Positions 6,461-7,619 of a DNA stretch of 7,619 nucleotides are shown here, piece by piece. The notes beneath the pieces are model-generated. The model worked only from the letters and a program-made list of their open reading frames with translations. It was not told the DNA's origin and ran no database searches. A program made the position numbers and the translations under genes. The DNA comes from Paracoccaceae bacterium. GTDB lineage: Bacteria > Pseudomonadota > Alphaproteobacteria > Rhodobacterales > Rhodobacteraceae. Within the stretch, counting starts at the first letter, position 1. Every line of letters starts with the position of its first letter. The stretch is taken from positions 1-7,619 of the forward strand of contig DAOUQK010000170.1 of assembly GCA_030625695.1 (NCBI GenBank), written 5' to 3'.

Positions 6461-6848
6461 TGTCCTGTTGGCAATACCCTTGTGCCAAAGCCGAGCTGAG
6501 ATTACTGCCAACTTGTTTGACGGACAATGTGAGCCTCGCCCTTGTATCCTCATCCACAGGGGGAGTCAGCGAAAACAGCACCGCGTAATTCCAGTTCGCC
6601 GTTTGTGCCGGGGCCGGTCCGCGAACCAGATAGATTCGCTGAACCACTCTTGCCTTAAGCACCCGGTGGACGTAATCGCCCGCCGCGCACCAATATTCCT
6701 GACCCGCTGATCCGGGTCGTCCTACCACCTCAAACACGGTGTCGGAAACCGGTGACACCCTGTGATGGTTTGAAGAAGTCCACGCCCCGGCAAGCCCGGG
6801 CAAACAGGCGATCAGGGCTGCAAGGGTCAGTTTGCCAAAAATCTTCAT
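6450..6848 (-). CDS. Small secreted two-cysteine protein, paralog A
   Basis: I do not recognise a named family. The 132-residue product has a Sec signal peptide (MKIFGK, hydrophobic 7-21), with likely cleavage after A-G-A22, so it should be periplasmic or secreted. The mature part is clearly homologous to the next gene upstream: shared PVS-x-TVFEVVG (32-43), YWC-A-AGDYV (52-60), VQR-(I/V)-Y (69-73), a GP motif and SVK-x-VG (109-114). Cys54 and Cys126 are the only mature cysteines and probably form a disulfide. Spacing between the two cysteines is 72 residues, identical to paralog B. This copy has GPAPAQ where the other two have GPSV. It has a good AGGA Shine-Dalgarno six bases before the ATG. 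It is probably the last gene of a three-gene operon, 28 bases after paralog B. Confidence 0.82.
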   Translation of the reverse strand: MKIFGKLTLAALIACLPGLAGAWTSSNHHRVSPVSDTVFEVVGRPGSAGQEYWCAAGDYVHRVLKARVVQRIYLVRGPAPAQTANWNYAVLFSLTPPVDEDTRARLTLSVKQVGSNLSSALAQGYCQQDIRF

Positions 6849-6876
6849 GTCACGTCCTTACTTTTTAAAAATGCCC

Positions 6877-7308
6877 TCACGGCCGCCGAAAAAACGGGTC
6901 AAACCGATCATTGTCCAGGCAATATTGAAACGCAGCTGCCGCCGTTAAACTGTCGCCAACCGCCTTGACGGACAGTGAATAACCAGGCGGCACCACCTTG
7001 TCCCCAGGCGGGTTCATCGAAAACTGTACGGCCTTTCGGCCAGGTTTATTGACACTCGGACCTATCCCGCGCCAGATATACACCCGCTGCACTGCAGGCA
7101 TGCGCAGCGAATGGCGCACATAGTCGCCCGCCCCGCACCAGTATTCCGCTGCCCACGATCCGGTCTGACCAACCACTTCGAACACGGTCGGCGACACCGG
7201 ATAGACCTGAAGCCAGTTTCTTGCCCGCCACGCCTCGGCCGAGGCGGCAAAGATCATTGGGGTTAACGCCAGAATACCGGCAAACAGAATTGATTTTTTT
7301 TTGGTCAT
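6877..7308 (-). CDS. Small secreted two-cysteine protein, paralog B
   Basis: This 143-residue protein has no function I can name. An N-terminal signal peptide is clear: basic MTKKK, hydrophobic 6-22, likely cleavage after A-E-A26. The mature domain contains VYPVSPTVFEVVG (35-47), EYWCGAGDYVR (55-65), AVQRVYIWRGIGPSV (72-86), RKAVQFSMNPPG (91-102) and SLSVKAVGDSL (111-121), with cysteines at 58 and 130 likely disulfide-bonded. The predicted pattern is mostly short beta strands, which suggests a small beta domain, though no fold could be checked. Codons 3-5 are a run of nine adenines. The Shine-Dalgarno region is poor (CGGGATT just before ATG), unlike paralog A, so it may depend on translation of the upstream gene, whose stop is 41 bases away. 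Confidence 0.83.
   Translation of the reverse strand: MTKKKSILFAGILALTPMIFAASAEAWRARNWLQVYPVSPTVFEVVGQTGSWAAEYWCGAGDYVRHSLRMPAVQRVYIWRGIGPSVNKPGRKAVQFSMNPPGDKVVPPGYSLSVKAVGDSLTAAAAFQYCLDNDRFDPFFRRP
7294..7302 (-). repeat. Nine-base adenine tract in codons 3-5 of paralog B
   Basis: The + strand carries nine consecutive T, read as AAA AAA AAA (Lys-Lys-Lys) right after ATG ACC in paralog B. Such a homopolymer is long for a GC-rich genome and sits where a one-base slip would abolish the protein. The three lysines also provide the positive n-region of the signal peptide, which is a sufficient ordinary explanation. Confidence 0.6.
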
Positions 7309-7349
7309 AATCCCGCCGTATCAGAAATCACCCGAGACGGCCATTGAAT

Positions 7350-7619
7350 TCAACGTCCGATCGGGCTCTGGTCACATAGTCGATGTCCGGTCTGCACCGA
7401 CATGCTCTCTCCAACTTTCAACGAATTCTGACTTTTGTATGGGCCGGTCGGGGTGATGCCGGCAGCCGCAGGATCAAGCGTGAACTGCACCGCCGAACGT
7501 CGGCCCGTGGTAACACTGGGTCCAAGCTCTCTGGCAATATAAATCTTGGTCTTCCAACCTGCCCCCAGAGTTAGGCGGGCATATTCCGACGCACCGCACC
7601 AAAATACCGACCCGCTGCC
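7350..7619 (-). CDS. Small secreted two-cysteine protein, paralog C (partial, 5' end beyond window)
   Basis: An open frame enters from the window edge and runs 89 codons to TGA at 7350-7352; the start and any signal peptide lie outside. It is the third member of the tandem family: SVFWCGASEYARLTL (4-18 of the visible part), KIYIARELGPSV (25-36), GRRSAVQFTLDP (39-50) and SLKVGESMSV (67-76) line up with paralogs A and B. The two cysteines (visible residues 8 and 82) are 74 apart, against 72 in the other two. The C-terminus (LCDQSPIGR) ends soon after the second Cys. Similarity to B is closer in the GPSV and RxAVQF segments than A's is. The stop lies 41 bases before the paralog B start on the same strand, so all three genes are probably one transcript. 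Confidence 0.78.
   Translation of the reverse strand, partial: GSGSVFWCGASEYARLTLGAGWKTKIYIARELGPSVTTGRRSAVQFTLDPAAAGITPTGPYKSQNSLKVGESMSVQTGHRLCDQSPIGR

Noticed and set aside
6862..6871. Palindrome TTTTTAAAAA between paralogs B and A
   Set aside because: Symmetry from adjacent T and A runs is common by chance and cannot form a useful hairpin; it lies in a short intra-operon gap.
7383..7574. + strand open frame of 63 codons at the window end
   Set aside because: It is antisense to the partial paralog C, which aligns clearly with its two neighbours.

Overview
The window looks like a chromosomal segment of an alphaproteobacterium, most likely a Rhodobacterales/Roseobacter-type organism. The sequence is GC-rich and very gene-dense, several starts are GTG, and a group 2-type capsule gene set sits next to the nrdR-ribD pair. 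The taxon is inferred from protein style and gene content, not from a marker gene.

Left part, + strand (1-3431): the tail of a KpsS-like capsule protein, then an outer-membrane polysaccharide-export lipoprotein of the Wza/CtrA/BexD (OPX) type, then a full-length two-domain KpsC Kdo transferase. Together they form the end of an ABC-transporter-dependent capsule locus: KpsS and KpsC build the poly-Kdo linker on the lipid anchor, and the OPX protein forms the exit channel. A terminator-like hairpin lies inside the first codons of kpsC.

Middle part, - strand (5945 down to 3470): hxlR-type regulator, yjbQ, nrdR, ribD. The first two are 4 bases apart, using the preferred yjbQ start. nrdR and ribD overlap by four bases (GTGA). 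ribD runs convergently into kpsC with only 38 bases between them. NrdR represses ribonucleotide reductase genes and RibD carries out two steps of riboflavin synthesis. A perfect DnaA-box 9-mer lies upstream of nrdR.

Right part (5946-7619): a MAPEG-family membrane protein on the + strand is divergent from hxlR. The AT-rich spacer between them carries a 10-bp perfect palindrome within a longer imperfect dyad, a good operator candidate. After it, and convergent with it, come three tandem paralogous genes for small secreted proteins on the - strand, transcribed from the window edge inwards. Each has a conserved W-C-G/A-A motif and a second Cys about 72 residues later. The family is unknown to me. 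The most upstream copy is cut by the window end. No rRNA, convincing tRNA, CRISPR array, insertion sequence or phage gene was seen, and no gene-free stretch exceeds 300 bases.
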